A stretch of DNA of 64,000 bases from Thermocoleostomius sinensis A174 (GCF_026802175.1 NZ_CP113797.1:1527026-1591025), one strand, 5' to 3'; shown: positions 28,379 to 38,446, numbered from the stretch's first letter. A program made the numbers and translations. Notes: generated from the letters alone by a model not told the origin.

Positions 28379-28972
28379 TCAGGGACGCACTACAACGGGC
28401 GTACCCATTTGTACAATTTCAAACAGTGCTTGAATATCCTGGTCATACATGCGGATACAACCGTGGGAGGCCGCCTGTCCAACTGTTTCCGCATCGGGCG
28501 TGCCGTGAAAGCCAATGTAGTTTGTGCCATCTGTCCAAAAACCAATCCAGCGCGAACCCAACGGATTGCCCGCACCTGGCGGAACTAATTCACCCGTGAA
28601 GGGATGTTCCCACGTAGGATTACTCAGCATCTGAATGACCTCGAATTCGCCAGTGGGTGTTTCCCAGCCGCTGCGCCCGATCGCTATTGGATAGCTGGTG
28701 ATAACTTGCTCTCGGTCATATACATATACCCGGCGCTCGCTTAACCGAATCACCAATTGAATTGCCCGTTCATTAGGGGTGGGTAGGAAAGGCTCTGGCT
28801 CGCCCAACGGAGGCAATGCAGGAATGGTTACAGCCACTGTAGACGATCTTGTAGCTGGATTTGCTTGGGCAGGTGCTGCTTGAAATACTTGGAATAACGG
28901 TAGCCCAACCACAAACAACGCCGCAAGTGCTGCATCCGATCGCCAATTGAAAGCCCAACCCTGGTTTGTCAT
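28379..28972 (-). CDS. L,D-transpeptidase (YkuD domain)
   Basis: 197 residues from the ATG at 28972 (MTNQGWAFNWR), then a hydrophobic signal segment ending near AAPAQA. The YkuD domain (about 75-195) has the conserved HGTPD and the catalytic SHGCIRM motif, so the active Cys is present. The enzyme cross-links peptidoglycan at meso-DAP or anchors proteins in the periplasm. Upstream GTG at 29011 would add 13 residues before the signal; AAGGTG lies before 28972. Single gene. Confidence 0.9.
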   Translation of the reverse strand: MTNQGWAFNWRSDAALAALFVVGLPLFQVFQAAPAQANPATRSSTVAVTIPALPPLGEPEPFLPTPNERAIQLVIRLSERRVYVYDREQVITSYPIAIGRSGWETPTGEFEVIQMLSNPTWEHPFTGELVPPGAGNPLGSRWIGFWTDGTNYIGFHGTPDAETVGQAASHGCIRMYDQDIQALFEIVQMGTPVVVRP

Positions 28973-29388
28973 GCTGTCACACCTTTTCACCAACTCAAGC
29001 ATTCTCACCAAAGCCCTATCACGAATGCAAGTCTTTTTACCACAAGCCTTGTTACTAACTTAAGCAATTTACTACTTAAACAGGTGCGATAACGCTAAAG
29101 AAAAATTAGCGAATTGTGTAGATAGTGTGAACGCCGCCGCCAAACTACACAGTAACCCCACCTCAACTCCCGACTTCCGACTTCCAACTCCCTATTAGAT
29201 AGAGTGTAGAATGAATCGCTGTAGCCAAGTTACACCGTGAGAGCACGGTAAAAACTCTATCTTTAGACTTTACTTTTAGTACCTTTACGGACATGGGGTG
29301 CGATCGAGCGAATTAGGATGAGAAGGCTGTGATTTCTAGTTTTAAGAAATCTTGGTCAAACTCTGACAATACAAGGGATTCGTACACA
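28973..29388. other. Non-coding divergent region with dispersed repeat
   Basis: Carries promoters for the transpeptidase (minus) and the small secreted protein (plus). A CTCCCGACTTCCGACTTCCAA repeat of the same style as in mfd is at 29163-29195. No gene seen. Confidence 0.45.
29163..29195. repeat. Dispersed CTCCCGACTTCC-type repeat
   Basis: Complement of GGGAGTCGGGA-type units also seen at 548-625, 21526-21552 and 56034-56097. Confidence 0.6.
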
Positions 29389-29958
29389 ATGTCTTTGCAA
29401 CATAAACTTCTGGCAAGCACAACCTTGTTAGCTGTGTTTGGCGTTGGATGTGCTCACTCGGCGAGTGCGTCCCCGCTTCCAACTGAAAGCGACCAATTTT
29501 TTAGCCAAGTTACATCAGTAAGCAACACCGCCAACACAACCAATACAATTGATATAACCACGCGAATGGCGGGAAGAGTTATCAGCGTATTTGGTGAAGA
29601 ATATGTGCGTGTGCGCTTAGATAATGGTGAAACTCGCCTAGTACCAATCCGCAATGATGCCTTTGCCACCCGGCGCATTATTCCCGGCTCTAGCGTAATT
29701 GTCACGATGCGGGGAAATCGGATTGTGAATGTTGCACGAGCCTCAGAAGCAGACTTAATTGCCCTAGAAGAAGAACAACGTAGACAGGAAACGGCTGTGC
29801 GACCCACAACGCCTGAAACGATCGTGCAAACTGAACGAATTGAGCAGGAACAAGTGGTTGAACAACCGGTGATTGAGCAACGTCGCCCTGTATTCACGCA
29901 ACAACCCCAAGTAACACCTGCACCGCAGCCTGTACGCCCTGTGCGCGCTATGTGGTAA
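29389..29958 (+). CDS. Small exported protein, unknown function
   Basis: 189 residues from ATG 29389 (MSLQHKLLASTTLLAVFGVG). A signal peptide ends near SASAS. A compact domain (about 45-115) has RVISVFGEEYVRVRLDNG, LVPIRNDAFATRRIIPGSS and VIVTMRGNRIVNV and looks like an all-beta, OB- or SH3-like fold. The C-terminus (about 120-189) is Glu/Gln/Pro-rich and low in complexity. VGC-type residues near the signal do not form a good lipobox. An in-frame GTG at 29329 adds 20 residues without a signal. I do not recognise a named family. Confidence 0.7.
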   Translation: MSLQHKLLASTTLLAVFGVGCAHSASASPLPTESDQFFSQVTSVSNTANTTNTIDITTRMAGRVISVFGEEYVRVRLDNGETRLVPIRNDAFATRRIIPGSSVIVTMRGNRIVNVARASEADLIALEEEQRRQETAVRPTTPETIVQTERIEQEQVVEQPVIEQRRPVFTQQPQVTPAPQPVRPVRAMW

Positions 29959-30159
29959 TCCCAATGTCTGGAATCTGAATACAAGTACCTGGGGTCACTC
30001 TCACTCGGATGACGAACATGACTTGACTTGACGCCGTTGCCTATCTGCGGCCAACGGTAGTGAAGTGACTTGGGGGTGTCGTTGCGTACCAGCCTCTGCC
30101 CTGATTTGGGTGGGGGCAATCAGCCGATCGTCCCTACCCAGTCCTTTAATTTGCTTGAC

Positions 30160-30594
30160 TTAATTTGCTTCACTACGATCGAAGGCTAACGAAACCTGAC
30201 TGCCGCCAATGTCGCGCATCGTCTTGAGTACTTGACTTACTTGGCTAAATCTCAGCCCCCGATCGGCTTTTAACAGCACCATTCCTTGTGGATTTTCGGA
30301 AAGAAACTGTTGTATCTGTTGGGTGAGTTGTGTAGTCGTCACAGGCTGATTGTTGATTAGAATTTCGTTCTCGGCATTGAGACCCACTACCAACGTGACT
30401 GTGGCTTCGGTTTCTTCTGCCGGAACGCCTCCCGCTCCATCGGTTTCAGGTAAACGGACATTCGCTAATTGCTGTCCCCGTAAAGTCATCGAAACAATGA
30501 TAAAAAATGTCAGAACGGTCATTAGCACGTCCATCATCGGCACCAAATTGACTTCTGGCAAATCAGATCCTTGCTGACGATGTTTGAAGCGCAT
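30160..30594 (-). CDS. exbD: ExbD/TolR biopolymer transport protein (active-type)
   Basis: 144-residue inner-membrane protein with one N-terminal helix and a periplasmic domain. The membrane helix has the conserved proton-carrying Asp at residue 22 (LVPMMDVLMTVLTFF). Third gene of an exbB-exbD-exbD operon (46 bp after the previous gene), probably powering an outer-membrane or envelope process with ExbB. No TonB or TolA gene is adjacent. Convergent with the preceding small-protein gene. Confidence 0.92.
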   Translation of the reverse strand: MRFKHRQQGSDLPEVNLVPMMDVLMTVLTFFIIVSMTLRGQQLANVRLPETDGAGGVPAEETEATVTLVVGLNAENEILINNQPVTTTQLTQQIQQFLSENPQGMVLLKADRGLRFSQVSQVLKTMRDIGGSQVSLAFDRSEAN

Positions 30595-30640
30595 GTCGTG
30601 TGTTCCTTCTTCTAGCGGAATTACAAGCTTAATGGTTCAC

Positions 30641-31054
30641 TTATTCATCGATCGCCAACGATACACGATTACCACCAATATCCTTCATGACTCCTAGCTG
30701 TTGAACAACTTGCTCATAGGGAACGTTTGGATCGGCTTGCAGGACAACAATACCAGTTCTATAAGTTTCTAAATAGCGTTGCATTGCCTGGGTAAGCTGA
30801 GCATTGGTAACAGGCTGATCCTCGAGTGCAATTCCCTGCAATGTCAATGTCACTACAAGCGGATCGGGCGTGTCAGTGGGGGGTGGCGTGGCGGCATCCG
30901 GAGCACCAGGTAGCTGTACCTCCACACCTTGTTGCGTTGTTAGCATCATTGTCACCATGACAAAAAACGCCAGGATTCCCATCATCACATTTAGCATGGG
31001 AATCAAGTTAATTTCAGGCAGTGCAGCCTGTTGTGGACGCTGTTTAAATCGCAT
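30641..31054 (-). CDS. ExbD/TolR paralogue with Asp-to-Asn change in the membrane helix
   Basis: 137 residues, same layout as the neighbouring ExbD: short cytoplasmic N-terminus, one helix, periplasmic domain. The position of the essential Asp is Asn22 (LIPMLNVMMGILAFF); alignment with the neighbour is gap-free over the first 22 residues. The codon is AAT, one base from GAT. The subunit probably cannot carry protons itself and may act in a mixed ExbD dimer. Middle gene of the operon (21 bp after exbB). Confidence 0.85.
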   Translation of the reverse strand: MRFKQRPQQAALPEINLIPMLNVMMGILAFFVMVTMMLTTQQGVEVQLPGAPDAATPPPTDTPDPLVVTLTLQGIALEDQPVTNAQLTQAMQRYLETYRTGIVVLQADPNVPYEQVVQQLGVMKDIGGNRVSLAIDE

Positions 31055-31075
31055 TGGATTAAACTGAAAGTTACC

Positions 31076-31759
31076 CTATGAACGAGTAGCGGGTTCGGGA
31101 GTGATATGTCCATCGGATTCAACCAGGGCGGGTTCGTACCAAACCTGCCGATAGATCAGTTCTAGCTCGGTTCCCACATCTGAAAAATAATCCATCTGTC
31201 GTGCTTGCAGCGTTACCAGCAGCCGAAACACTAGCAGCGCTAGGATAGCGACAATCATCCCAGCAGCCGTGGTAATCAACGCTTCCCCAATGCCAGCAGC
31301 GGCTCGGCTAGCTTGCTCGGTGGTGCCACCGCCACCAATATTGAGGTTACCAAAGGTTGCAATCAATCCGGTGACAGTTCCCAGCAACCCCAACAGCGGA
31401 GACACCGCCACCGTCGTTTCCAGCAGTTTGTCGCCTTTGCGCATCTGCACAAATTCCCGATCGCCAGCCGCTTCCATTGCGAGGCGAAAGGTTTCGGGGG
31501 TGGGCTGCTTTAACTTCAGCGGGGCCAGCAGAAATCGCCCAATTGGCAAATGTTGAGCCTGTTCTGCGATCGTCCTAGCGTCATCCAGGTTGTAGCGTGC
31601 GGCTTCTAATACATCATGGACAATCCGATCTTCTTGGCTCAGCAATTGAAACCAAAACCAAGCTCGTTCCAAGGCACAAGCGACGGTAGCAACCGAGAAT
31701 CCCACGATTGGGATCATCACCGGGCCACCTTTGACAACCAAATCCAGCAGGTTTGACAT
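31076..31759 (-). CDS. exbB: MotA/TolQ/ExbB proton channel protein
   Basis: 227 residues, three hydrophobic helices in the inner membrane. The N-terminal helix follows MSNLLDLVVKGGPVMIPIVG; the conserved channel core is SPLLGLLGTVTGLIATF and IGEALITTAAGMIVAILALLVF. Together with the two downstream ExbD genes it forms the stator complex that couples proton flow to an envelope task. The promoter should lie in 31760-32154. No partner receptor is near. Confidence 0.92.
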   Translation of the reverse strand: MSNLLDLVVKGGPVMIPIVGFSVATVACALERAWFWFQLLSQEDRIVHDVLEAARYNLDDARTIAEQAQHLPIGRFLLAPLKLKQPTPETFRLAMEAAGDREFVQMRKGDKLLETTVAVSPLLGLLGTVTGLIATFGNLNIGGGGTTEQASRAAAGIGEALITTAAGMIVAILALLVFRLLVTLQARQMDYFSDVGTELELIYRQVWYEPALVESDGHITPEPATRS

Positions 31760-32154
31760 ATCAGCTAGAAAGAAATAGAGCGAGATGAAACTAGGGCAAT
31801 TCAGACAGGTAATACCAATTCTCTATCAGCTTGCACAGTCTACCGACCCGTCCCAACCTCCCCTGGTTGGTGGGAGGAGCTGTGGGCGATGATATGAAGA
31901 GTTGGTATAACCTCAGTTTCTAATAGAACCGTTGCTTTTGCCAGAATAACCAGTTGTCTCTAGGAACTGGTTAAGATGTGACGATCGACAGATCAACAGC
32001 AGGTTAAGGTTTCGGCGCAAGGGCGAAGTCTAAACTATGAGGATTCAAACGCACGAAGAGAATCTGTGCAGTATTTTGTGTCAGGGGCAAAGTTCTTTGG
32101 GATAAGAAAGGGAGCCATGCCTACCAGGTCGCCCCCATGTCTGGTTTTTATCTG
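31760..32154. other. Non-coding stretch between aroA and exbB
   Basis: 395 bp, no gene seen. It carries the exbB leader and the region after aroA. A GGTTGGGACGGGT-like/AACCTCCCC patch near 31850-31880 could fold, but I do not assign it. Confidence 0.35.
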
Positions 32155-33498
32155 TTACACTCCACAGACCTGTTGCAGGGTAGTTGTGAATTCGGGATAG
32201 GAAATGGCGGCCGCTTCGGCTCGGTGGATTGTTGTCGTTCCGGTTGCCACCAAAGCGGCAATCGCCAAGCTCATGGCCACCCGATGATCGGTATAGCTGT
32301 CAACCTCTGTGCCTGTTAAAGCCGTCCCTCCTGTGATGTCTAGCCCGTCTGGGTGTTCGGTGATGTTGGCTCCCATACGATTTAGTTGTGCTGCCATCAC
32401 CGCCAGTCGATCGCTCTCTTTCACCCGCAACTCGGCCGCATCGCGGATCACAGTTGTACCCTTGGCCATTGCTGCCGCCACTGCCAGAATGGGGATTTCA
32501 TCAATCAAGCGTGGAATCAGGTCTCCCGCAATGGTACAAGCTTTCAGTGCACTCGATCGCACACGCAAATCTGCTACAGGTTCGCCCGCCACTTCCCGGC
32601 AGTTCTCTTGCGTAATATCTGCTTCCATCGCCAGCAGCGCCTCTAAAATTCCGATCCGAGTCGGATTCACACCCACATTTTCAATCACGAGTTCTGAGCC
32701 GGGCACGATCGCCCCTGCAACTAGCCAAAATGCGGCTGAACTGATGTCACCGGGCACAATCACAGTCTGTCCTTGTAACTGTGCTGGGCCAACGACGGTA
32801 GCGCTATGAGTTTCTGGATCAACTAGCACCTCCGCCCCAAAGGCTTTCAACATCCGTTCACTGTGATCGCGTGATAGAGCAGGTTCAGTGACCGTTGTGT
32901 TGCCCTCGGCTGTTAAGCCCGCTAGAAGAAGACACGACTTCACTTGAGCCGAGGCGATCGGCGACTGATAATGAATAGGCTGCAAAATTCGTCCTTGCAC
33001 AGCCAGTGGCGCAAACCCCCCGTGGCGATGCCAAATTTGTGCACCCATTTGCTGAAGCGGCTGAATGACTCGCTTCATCGGGCGCGATCGCAGTGAGTCG
33101 TCTCCGGTGACGGTAAAGAAACAAGCGGGCTGCGAAGACAATAAGCCCAGCATTAACCGCATCGTAGTGCCAGAGTTGCCTGCATCCAGCACGGCGATCG
33201 GCTCTTGCAAGCGTCCTAGCCCAACGCCTTGTACTGTAACGAGGTCCGAATTTAGTTCTGAAATGGTAGCCCCCATTGCCCGAAAACAAGCCGCTGTACT
33301 GCGCGGATCTTCGCCCAACAGCAGCCCCTGAATGCGTGTTTCGCCTTGGGCGATTGCTCCTAACATGAGCGCGCGATGAGAAATAGATTTATCTCCTGGA
33401 ACCTGTAAGCGCCCATGCAAACCTCCTGGGGTGGGTGCAGAAATTGTCAGGGAATCATGGGTTTCAGTGCGATTCAGGATGATGGTTGCGGTTGGCAT
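32155..33498 (-). CDS. aroA: 3-phosphoshikimate 1-carboxyvinyltransferase (EPSP synthase)
   Basis: 447-residue cytosolic enzyme of the shikimate pathway, adding enolpyruvyl from PEP to shikimate-3-phosphate. Marks: [65 protein letters not shown], and [14 protein letters not shown] near the C-terminus. SRPMKRVI and the other motifs fit the Bacillus-like class II group usual in cyanobacteria. Start at ATG 33498. Single gene. Confidence 0.96.
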   Translation of the reverse strand: MPTATIILNRTETHDSLTISAPTPGGLHGRLQVPGDKSISHRALMLGAIAQGETRIQGLLLGEDPRSTAACFRAMGATISELNSDLVTVQGVGLGRLQEPIAVLDAGNSGTTMRLMLGLLSSQPACFFTVTGDDSLRSRPMKRVIQPLQQMGAQIWHRHGGFAPLAVQGRILQPIHYQSPIASAQVKSCLLLAGLTAEGNTTVTEPALSRDHSERMLKAFGAEVLVDPETHSATVVGPAQLQGQTVIVPGDISSAAFWLVAGAIVPGSELVIENVGVNPTRIGILEALLAMEADITQENCREVAGEPVADLRVRSSALKACTIAGDLIPRLIDEIPILAVAAAMAKGTTVIRDAAELRVKESDRLAVMAAQLNRMGANITEHPDGLDITGGTALTGTEVDSYTDHRVAMSLAIAALVATGTTTIHRAEAAAISYPEFTTTLQQVCGV

Positions 33499-33772
33499 CG
33501 AGGTAGACTGGCATAGTGCAATAGTTTAATAGTGCAGCATCATAGGGCTATGTGAATACCACTCAATCCAACATCTCACTCAATTCAATATCACAGGGTG
33601 CTAGTCATTCTAGTCGTCTGCTTTTTCCAGTTCCGCTTGTATAACTAAATTCGCGTCTTAACAAATTTGTCAGCAAAGTTTTACCGACTGATTTTCATTC
33701 ACCTAATTCAATTTCAATCATTCGATCGATTCTCACTATTCGCCATCACATACTTCGTAGTGTTAATGCACC

Positions 33773-34291
33773 ATGCTGACCCAACATCGTAAGCCCATTT
33801 GTCTTTCCTTCATGTCCTACGACTTACCGCTTTGGTCAGTGGTGGAAACCGACGCCACCCTCTATCAAAAAGATCTTGAGAAGTTTCACGTACTGCTTAC
33901 CGAACCCCTGATTCAAGATGTCTCGCAAGACTCCTCGATCGCTTCAGAGCACGACCTCTTAACCAGACCTTTACCAAGCGCCACCCCTAGACTGCTGTGG
34001 CTAGAAATTTCTCCCTATCGCGTCATTATGACTATGCAAGGTAATGGTAAATTTAGCTACCGGCATTTTTGGGAGCAAGGAGTCTATGGCATCAGCCGAT
34101 ACTGGCTACAAACCGAAACTCTGACGGGCAGTTATCAGATGCGGTTGCGTAATTTTACTCGGCACTTAGCCTTGGAAAGCAATCCGTTGCCGCACCAACC
34201 GTTACCACACCAACTGCGCGTTGAATATGAACTGTGGACAGAGCAATTACAAATTGGGCACTACGTGCTGAATTTAGAGATTCTGCACTAG
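33773..34291 (+). CDS. Conserved-looking cyanobacterial protein, unknown
   Basis: 172 residues, no signal or membrane segment. The middle (WLEISPYRVIMTMQGNGKFS; FWEQGVYGISRYWLQ) and end (LRVEYELWTEQLQIGHYVLN) look like a folded mixed alpha/beta domain. I do not recognise a family. Start at 33773 (MLTQHRKPICLSF); an ATG at 33812 (MSYDLPLWSVVE) is an alternative. It precedes chlG by 214 bp on the same strand. Confidence 0.65.
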   Translation: MLTQHRKPICLSFMSYDLPLWSVVETDATLYQKDLEKFHVLLTEPLIQDVSQDSSIASEHDLLTRPLPSATPRLLWLEISPYRVIMTMQGNGKFSYRHFWEQGVYGISRYWLQTETLTGSYQMRLRNFTRHLALESNPLPHQPLPHQLRVEYELWTEQLQIGHYVLNLEILH

Positions 34292-34505
34292 ATTTTGCAC
34301 CAGACGACCTGGAGTGCATCGGTTGCTCTCTACTCTCAATCTCTCTCTCCTGTTTTCCCCATAGTAGGAATTACGGGTAAAGGTTTCTTTCCCCAAAGTT
34401 TATTTTCAAGAAAATGTGCGATTCACTTCACAAGGCTTGACAATTAGAGATAGGCTAGAAACCTAGTTACCCATCGAATTTACAATTCGACATAATCACG
34501 CGGCT

Positions 34506-35495
34506 ATGTCAGAGTCTACAACTCCCTCTTCTGAATCTTCCGCCGATCGAACTGCAAAAACGCGGCAACTACTGGGCATGAAAGGGGCGCAACCTGGAGA
34601 AACCAATCTCTGGAAGATTCGCTTGCAGTTGATGAAACCCATTACCTGGATCCCTTTAATCTGGGGGGTCGTCTGTGGAGCGGCGTCATCTGGCCAGTAC
34701 ACGTGGTCGCTCGAGCATGTGTTGATTGCGGCAGCGTGTATGCTGCTTTCAGGGCCCTTGTTGGCAGGCTATACCCAAACCATCAACGACTTTTACGATC
34801 GTGATATTGATGCCATCAATGAACCCTATCGCCCCATTCCATCCGGAGCAATTTCCATTCCGCAGGTGGTGACGCAGATTACGGTGCTGCTAGCAGGCGG
34901 CATTGCCCTAGCTTATGTCCTAGACTTATGGGCTGGTCATTCTTTCCCCACGATTACCGTGCTGGCGATCGGTGGGTCGTTTCTGTCCTATATCTATTCG
35001 GCTCCACCGCTGAAGTTGAAGAAAAACGGCTGGCTGGGCAATTATGCCTTAGGAGCAAGTTATATTGCGCTGCCGTGGTGGGCAGGTCATGCACTGTTCG
35101 GCGACCTTAATTGGAAAATTGTGGTGTTGACCTTGTTCTATAGTCTGGCGGGGCTGGGAATTGCCGTTGTCAATGACTTTAAAAGTGTGGAGGGCGATCG
35201 GCAACTGGGTCTAAAATCTCTGCCGGTGATGTTTGGTGTGAGCACGGCTGCTTGGATTTGTGTTCTCATGATTGATGTGTTTCAACTTGGAGTAGCTGGC
35301 TATTTGATGGCTATTCAGCAGAATCTCTATGCCGTGCTGCTGATTTTGTTAGTGATTCCTCAAATTACGTTTCAAGATATGTATTTTCTGCGTGACCCGC
35401 TTCAGAACGATGTCAAGTATCAAGCCAGCGCTCAGCCGTTTTTGGTATTGGGAATGTTAGTCACGGCGTTGGCGCTCGGACATGCCTTGGTGTAG
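34506..35495 (+). CDS. chlG: Chlorophyll synthase
   Basis: 329-residue thylakoid/inner-membrane prenyltransferase that joins phytyl or geranylgeranyl diphosphate to chlorophyllide in the last step of chlorophyll a synthesis. UbiA-type Asp-rich motifs are NDFYDRDIDAINEPYRPIPSG (first) and NDFKSVEGDRQLGLKSLP (second). About eight helices, including TWIPLIWGVVCGAASSGQY. Length and motifs are typical of ChlG rather than of ubiquinone prenyltransferases. Confidence 0.96.
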   Translation: MSESTTPSSESSADRTAKTRQLLGMKGAQPGETNLWKIRLQLMKPITWIPLIWGVVCGAASSGQYTWSLEHVLIAAACMLLSGPLLAGYTQTINDFYDRDIDAINEPYRPIPSGAISIPQVVTQITVLLAGGIALAYVLDLWAGHSFPTITVLAIGGSFLSYIYSAPPLKLKKNGWLGNYALGASYIALPWWAGHALFGDLNWKIVVLTLFYSLAGLGIAVVNDFKSVEGDRQLGLKSLPVMFGVSTAAWICVLMIDVFQLGVAGYLMAIQQNLYAVLLILLVIPQITFQDMYFLRDPLQNDVKYQASAQPFLVLGMLVTALALGHALV

Positions 35496-35778
35496 CCTGA
35501 ATCACCACCTTGTCACCAGACGCTTGTCATCAAACTCTGATCCCCGGTGCTTGTGCTTTGCTCAAAAAAGGTCTACTTTTAGATGAAGTTAAATTAAAGC
35601 TCCATTCAATGCTGGATTTATAGTGTCCAATTTTGCCTACCACATCCAATCAGCTAGGGAACAAGAGCGGGAATTAGCCGAATTTATTGCCTCTTCGACG
35701 GGTTGGAGAAGCTTTTGGGTGAGGTTGGGCAAATGGATGCGTGGGAATTTGACCTGTGGTGGTTTGTGAGGACTTAAG

Positions 35779-38334
35779 GTGACAGATTTTCTAACTAGGC
35801 TCAAGTCTTTGTCGAATCGAAACAGAAAGCAGCAGTCCAGCCAGTCTGCCTCGATGATGGGATCGCGATCGGAACCCATTTCTTCGCTTGGTTCTGGTTC
35901 TCCAAATGGCAACCAATCCCCTCTTTCCGATCCGGTTTCTCCCCCATCTTTTGTGAATCAGGCAAAACATTTTATGACGAAACTTCAACCAAGCCGGACT
36001 GCGGATTCGACCTCGAATGCCCACCTCTCAGATTTAACACCACAGGACACGACTGGTTCCGGACGATCGGAGCGCCCCCCCCGTCCTCTTTATCAACACT
36101 GGTGGGCTTGGGGACTTGCAGGCGTTGGGTTTGGACTGGGCGGCGTTGTCCTTGCGGCTCAGACCACCATCAGTTCGATTCGTAATGACTTGCCAGATAC
36201 CGCTGATACACTAAACTATGTCCGCACTGGGTCGCTCACTATCAAAGCAGCAGATGGAACGATTTTGCAGCAAACGGGCCCAGCTACCCGTAATAAAATT
36301 ACCCTCAGCGAGATGCCAGAACGCTTGCCTCAAGCCTTTCTTGCTTCTGAAGATCAGGATTTTTATGAGCATGATGGTGTTGATTATCAGGCGATCGCTC
36401 GTGCGCTTTATGTCAACCTCACCGCTGGTGAAGTTGTAGAAGGTGGCAGTACTATTACCCAGCAGCTAGCGCGAATTGTTTTTCTTGATCAAGAACGCAG
36501 TTTGGGGCGCAAGGTGAGAGAAGCATTGCTGGCCCAAAAAATGGAAGATGAACTCACCAAAGACCAAATCTTAGAGCAATACCTGAATTTGGTCTATCTG
36601 GGGTCAAGCGCCTATGGAGTCGCAGATGCTGCCTGGATTTATTTCAGCAAGCAGGTGGATGAACTAACGCTGGGGGAAATGGCAATGATTGCAGGGATGG
36701 CTCCGGCTCCCAGTGCTTACTCTCCTCTGGTGAATCCAGATTTGGCTACACAACGCCGAAATATTGTTTTGCGGCGCATGGTTGATGCGGGCTACATCAC
36801 AGCGGCTGAAAGCGATGCGGCAATGTCCGAAGAGATTGTTGTAAACCCCGGCCCCGTTAAGAATCTCTACAGTCAAGTGCCCTATTTCACCTCCTACATT
36901 CAACAACAGTTACCTCAATATGTGTCACCAGAACAGCTTGAACTAGGGGGACTGACGGTTGAAACAACGCTGAACTTGGAATGGCAAAAGGAAGCGCAGG
37001 AGACCGTAGACTATGCTATTCGCAACTATGGCCCCTATGAAGGCTTTGAGCAAGCAGCGCTGGTGGCTATCGATCCGCGCACAGGAGAAATTAAGGCGTT
37101 GGTTGGTGGAGACGATTTTGCCGCTAGCCAGTTTAACCGCGCCACGCAAGCCCAACGGCAACCTGGTTCCACATTTAAAGCGTTTGTTTATGCAGCGGCG
37201 ATCGCGGCTGGGTTTTCACCCTACACTAGCTACATGGATGCCAAGCTGGTGGTGGACGGCTATGAGCCACAAAACTATGGCAAACGCTTTCGTGGCATGG
37301 TAACAATTCGCGATGCGATTGCTTCATCGATTAACGTAGTGGCTGTCAAAACCTTGATTGATGTGGGCTGGAATCCCATTATTGAGATGGCGCAGCGCAT
37401 GGGCATTAAGTCGGAGCTTCTGCCTACCTACTCGCTAGCCTTAGGAACATCTGAAGTCAACTTGCTGGAACTGACGAGCGCCTACGGCACACTTGCCAAT
37501 CGAGGTAGACATGTTGAAGCTCATGGCATCACTCGAATTTTTGATCGCTTTGGCAATCTCATCTATGAAGCCAATTTCAGCCCAACCCAAGCAATTGACG
37601 AAGACAGCGCTTCAATTATGACGTGGATGCTTGAGTCTGTTGTCACTAGCGGCACAGGAGCAGAAGCGAACTTGCCCGATCGACCAGTGGCTGGGAAGAC
37701 AGGCACGTCTGAAAAACGGCGCGATTTGTGGTTTGTTGGCTATATTCCCCAATTGGTGACCGGAGTATGGCTTGGTAATGACGACAGTAGCCCCACTACA
37801 GGAGTCAGTGGCACAGCCGCCCTAACGTGGCGTGATTTCATGTCTACCTTGCTCAATGACATTCCAGTGGAGCAGTTTCCCGAGACGCCATCGTTGGGTG
37901 AATGGGAAGGATCAATCAAGGCAGAACCTGTGAAGCCTAAACAGATCTTTGAAGCCGACACCCCTGACAATAGTGGGGCGGAAACGAGCAGCAGTGATAG
38001 CGAAGGTTACTATGAATCCTACGATTCCTACAATTCTGGCTATTACAATGACTCCAGTGGCTATTCCAACAGCAGCAGCTACTCTGAGCCGGAACCCGTT
38101 GTAACCGAGAGCACCAGTGGAAGTGTTAGTGAACCTGCTCCGGCTATTGTGGAAGAAGTGGCTCCGATTCAAGAAGCCCCACCCGTTGCTCCTAGCACTG
38201 ATACTCCTGTAGAAACAGCCCCGCCACCCGCCGCGATCGAAGCGCCCCCACCCCCTGTCCAAGACTTACCACCCCTCATTCCTAGTGAATCTGAGGGCAC
38301 CCCGAGAGCAACAGCACCCGTCACGATTCCTTAA
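35779..38334 (+). CDS. Class A penicillin-binding protein (PBP1A-type)
   Basis: 851 residues. A cytoplasmic N-terminal stretch (about 1-115) precedes one membrane helix (WWAWGLAGVGFGLGGVVLAA). The glycosyltransferase domain (about 170-350) has ASEDQDFYEHDGVDYQAI, with the catalytic Glu, and GGSTITQQLAR. The transpeptidase domain (about 410-670) has GSTFKAF (SxxK), SSINVVAV (SxN) and KTGTSEKRRD (KTG). The tail from about 690 is low complexity: Ser/Tyr/Gly repeats followed by a Pro/Ala/Glu-rich stretch. It starts at GTG 35779, with GAGGA upstream. Long cytoplasmic and periplasmic tails are the unusual feature. Confidence 0.94.
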   Translation: MTDFLTRLKSLSNRNRKQQSSQSASMMGSRSEPISSLGSGSPNGNQSPLSDPVSPPSFVNQAKHFMTKLQPSRTADSTSNAHLSDLTPQDTTGSGRSERPPRPLYQHWWAWGLAGVGFGLGGVVLAAQTTISSIRNDLPDTADTLNYVRTGSLTIKAADGTILQQTGPATRNKITLSEMPERLPQAFLASEDQDFYEHDGVDYQAIARALYVNLTAGEVVEGGSTITQQLARIVFLDQERSLGRKVREALLAQKMEDELTKDQILEQYLNLVYLGSSAYGVADAAWIYFSKQVDELTLGEMAMIAGMAPAPSAYSPLVNPDLATQRRNIVLRRMVDAGYITAAESDAAMSEEIVVNPGPVKNLYSQVPYFTSYIQQQLPQYVSPEQLELGGLTVETTLNLEWQKEAQETVDYAIRNYGPYEGFEQAALVAIDPRTGEIKALVGGDDFAASQFNRATQAQRQPGSTFKAFVYAAAIAAGFSPYTSYMDAKLVVDGYEPQNYGKRFRGMVTIRDAIASSINVVAVKTLIDVGWNPIIEMAQRMGIKSELLPTYSLALGTSEVNLLELTSAYGTLANRGRHVEAHGITRIFDRFGNLIYEANFSPTQAIDEDSASIMTWMLESVVTSGTGAEANLPDRPVAGKTGTSEKRRDLWFVGYIPQLVTGVWLGNDDSSPTTGVSGTAALTWRDFMSTLLNDIPVEQFPETPSLGEWEGSIKAEPVKPKQIFEADTPDNSGAETSSSDSEGYYESYDSYNSGYYNDSSGYSNSSSYSEPEPVVTESTSGSVSEPAPAIVEEVAPIQEAPPVAPSTDTPVETAPPPAAIEAPPPPVQDLPPLIPSESEGTPRATAPVTIP

Positions 38335-38407
38335 TGTCTTTAACAAATGAATGGGGAGAACAGGGGAAGATAGTCCACCCTTCTCCCTGCTTCAGTCCAT
38401 CACGCTA

Positions 38408-38446
38408 GATCATGATCAGAAACAGAATCAGAAACAGATCATGATC
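38408..38446. repeat. Duplicated GATCATGATC palindrome
   Basis: The 10-bp palindrome GATCATGATC occurs at 38408-38417 and 38437-38446, with AGAAACAGAATCAGAAACA between. The second copy overlaps the nrdJ stop codon. It lies between two convergent genes and can form a hairpin. Confidence 0.6.

Noticed and set aside
29454-30119. Antisense open frame of 221 codons across the small exported protein gene
   Set aside because: The plus-strand gene has a signal peptide and folded domain; the antisense reading is Arg/Ser/Thr-rich and has none.
32309-32809. Plus-strand open frame of 166 codons inside aroA
   Set aside because: Shadow of the conserved EPSP synthase frame.
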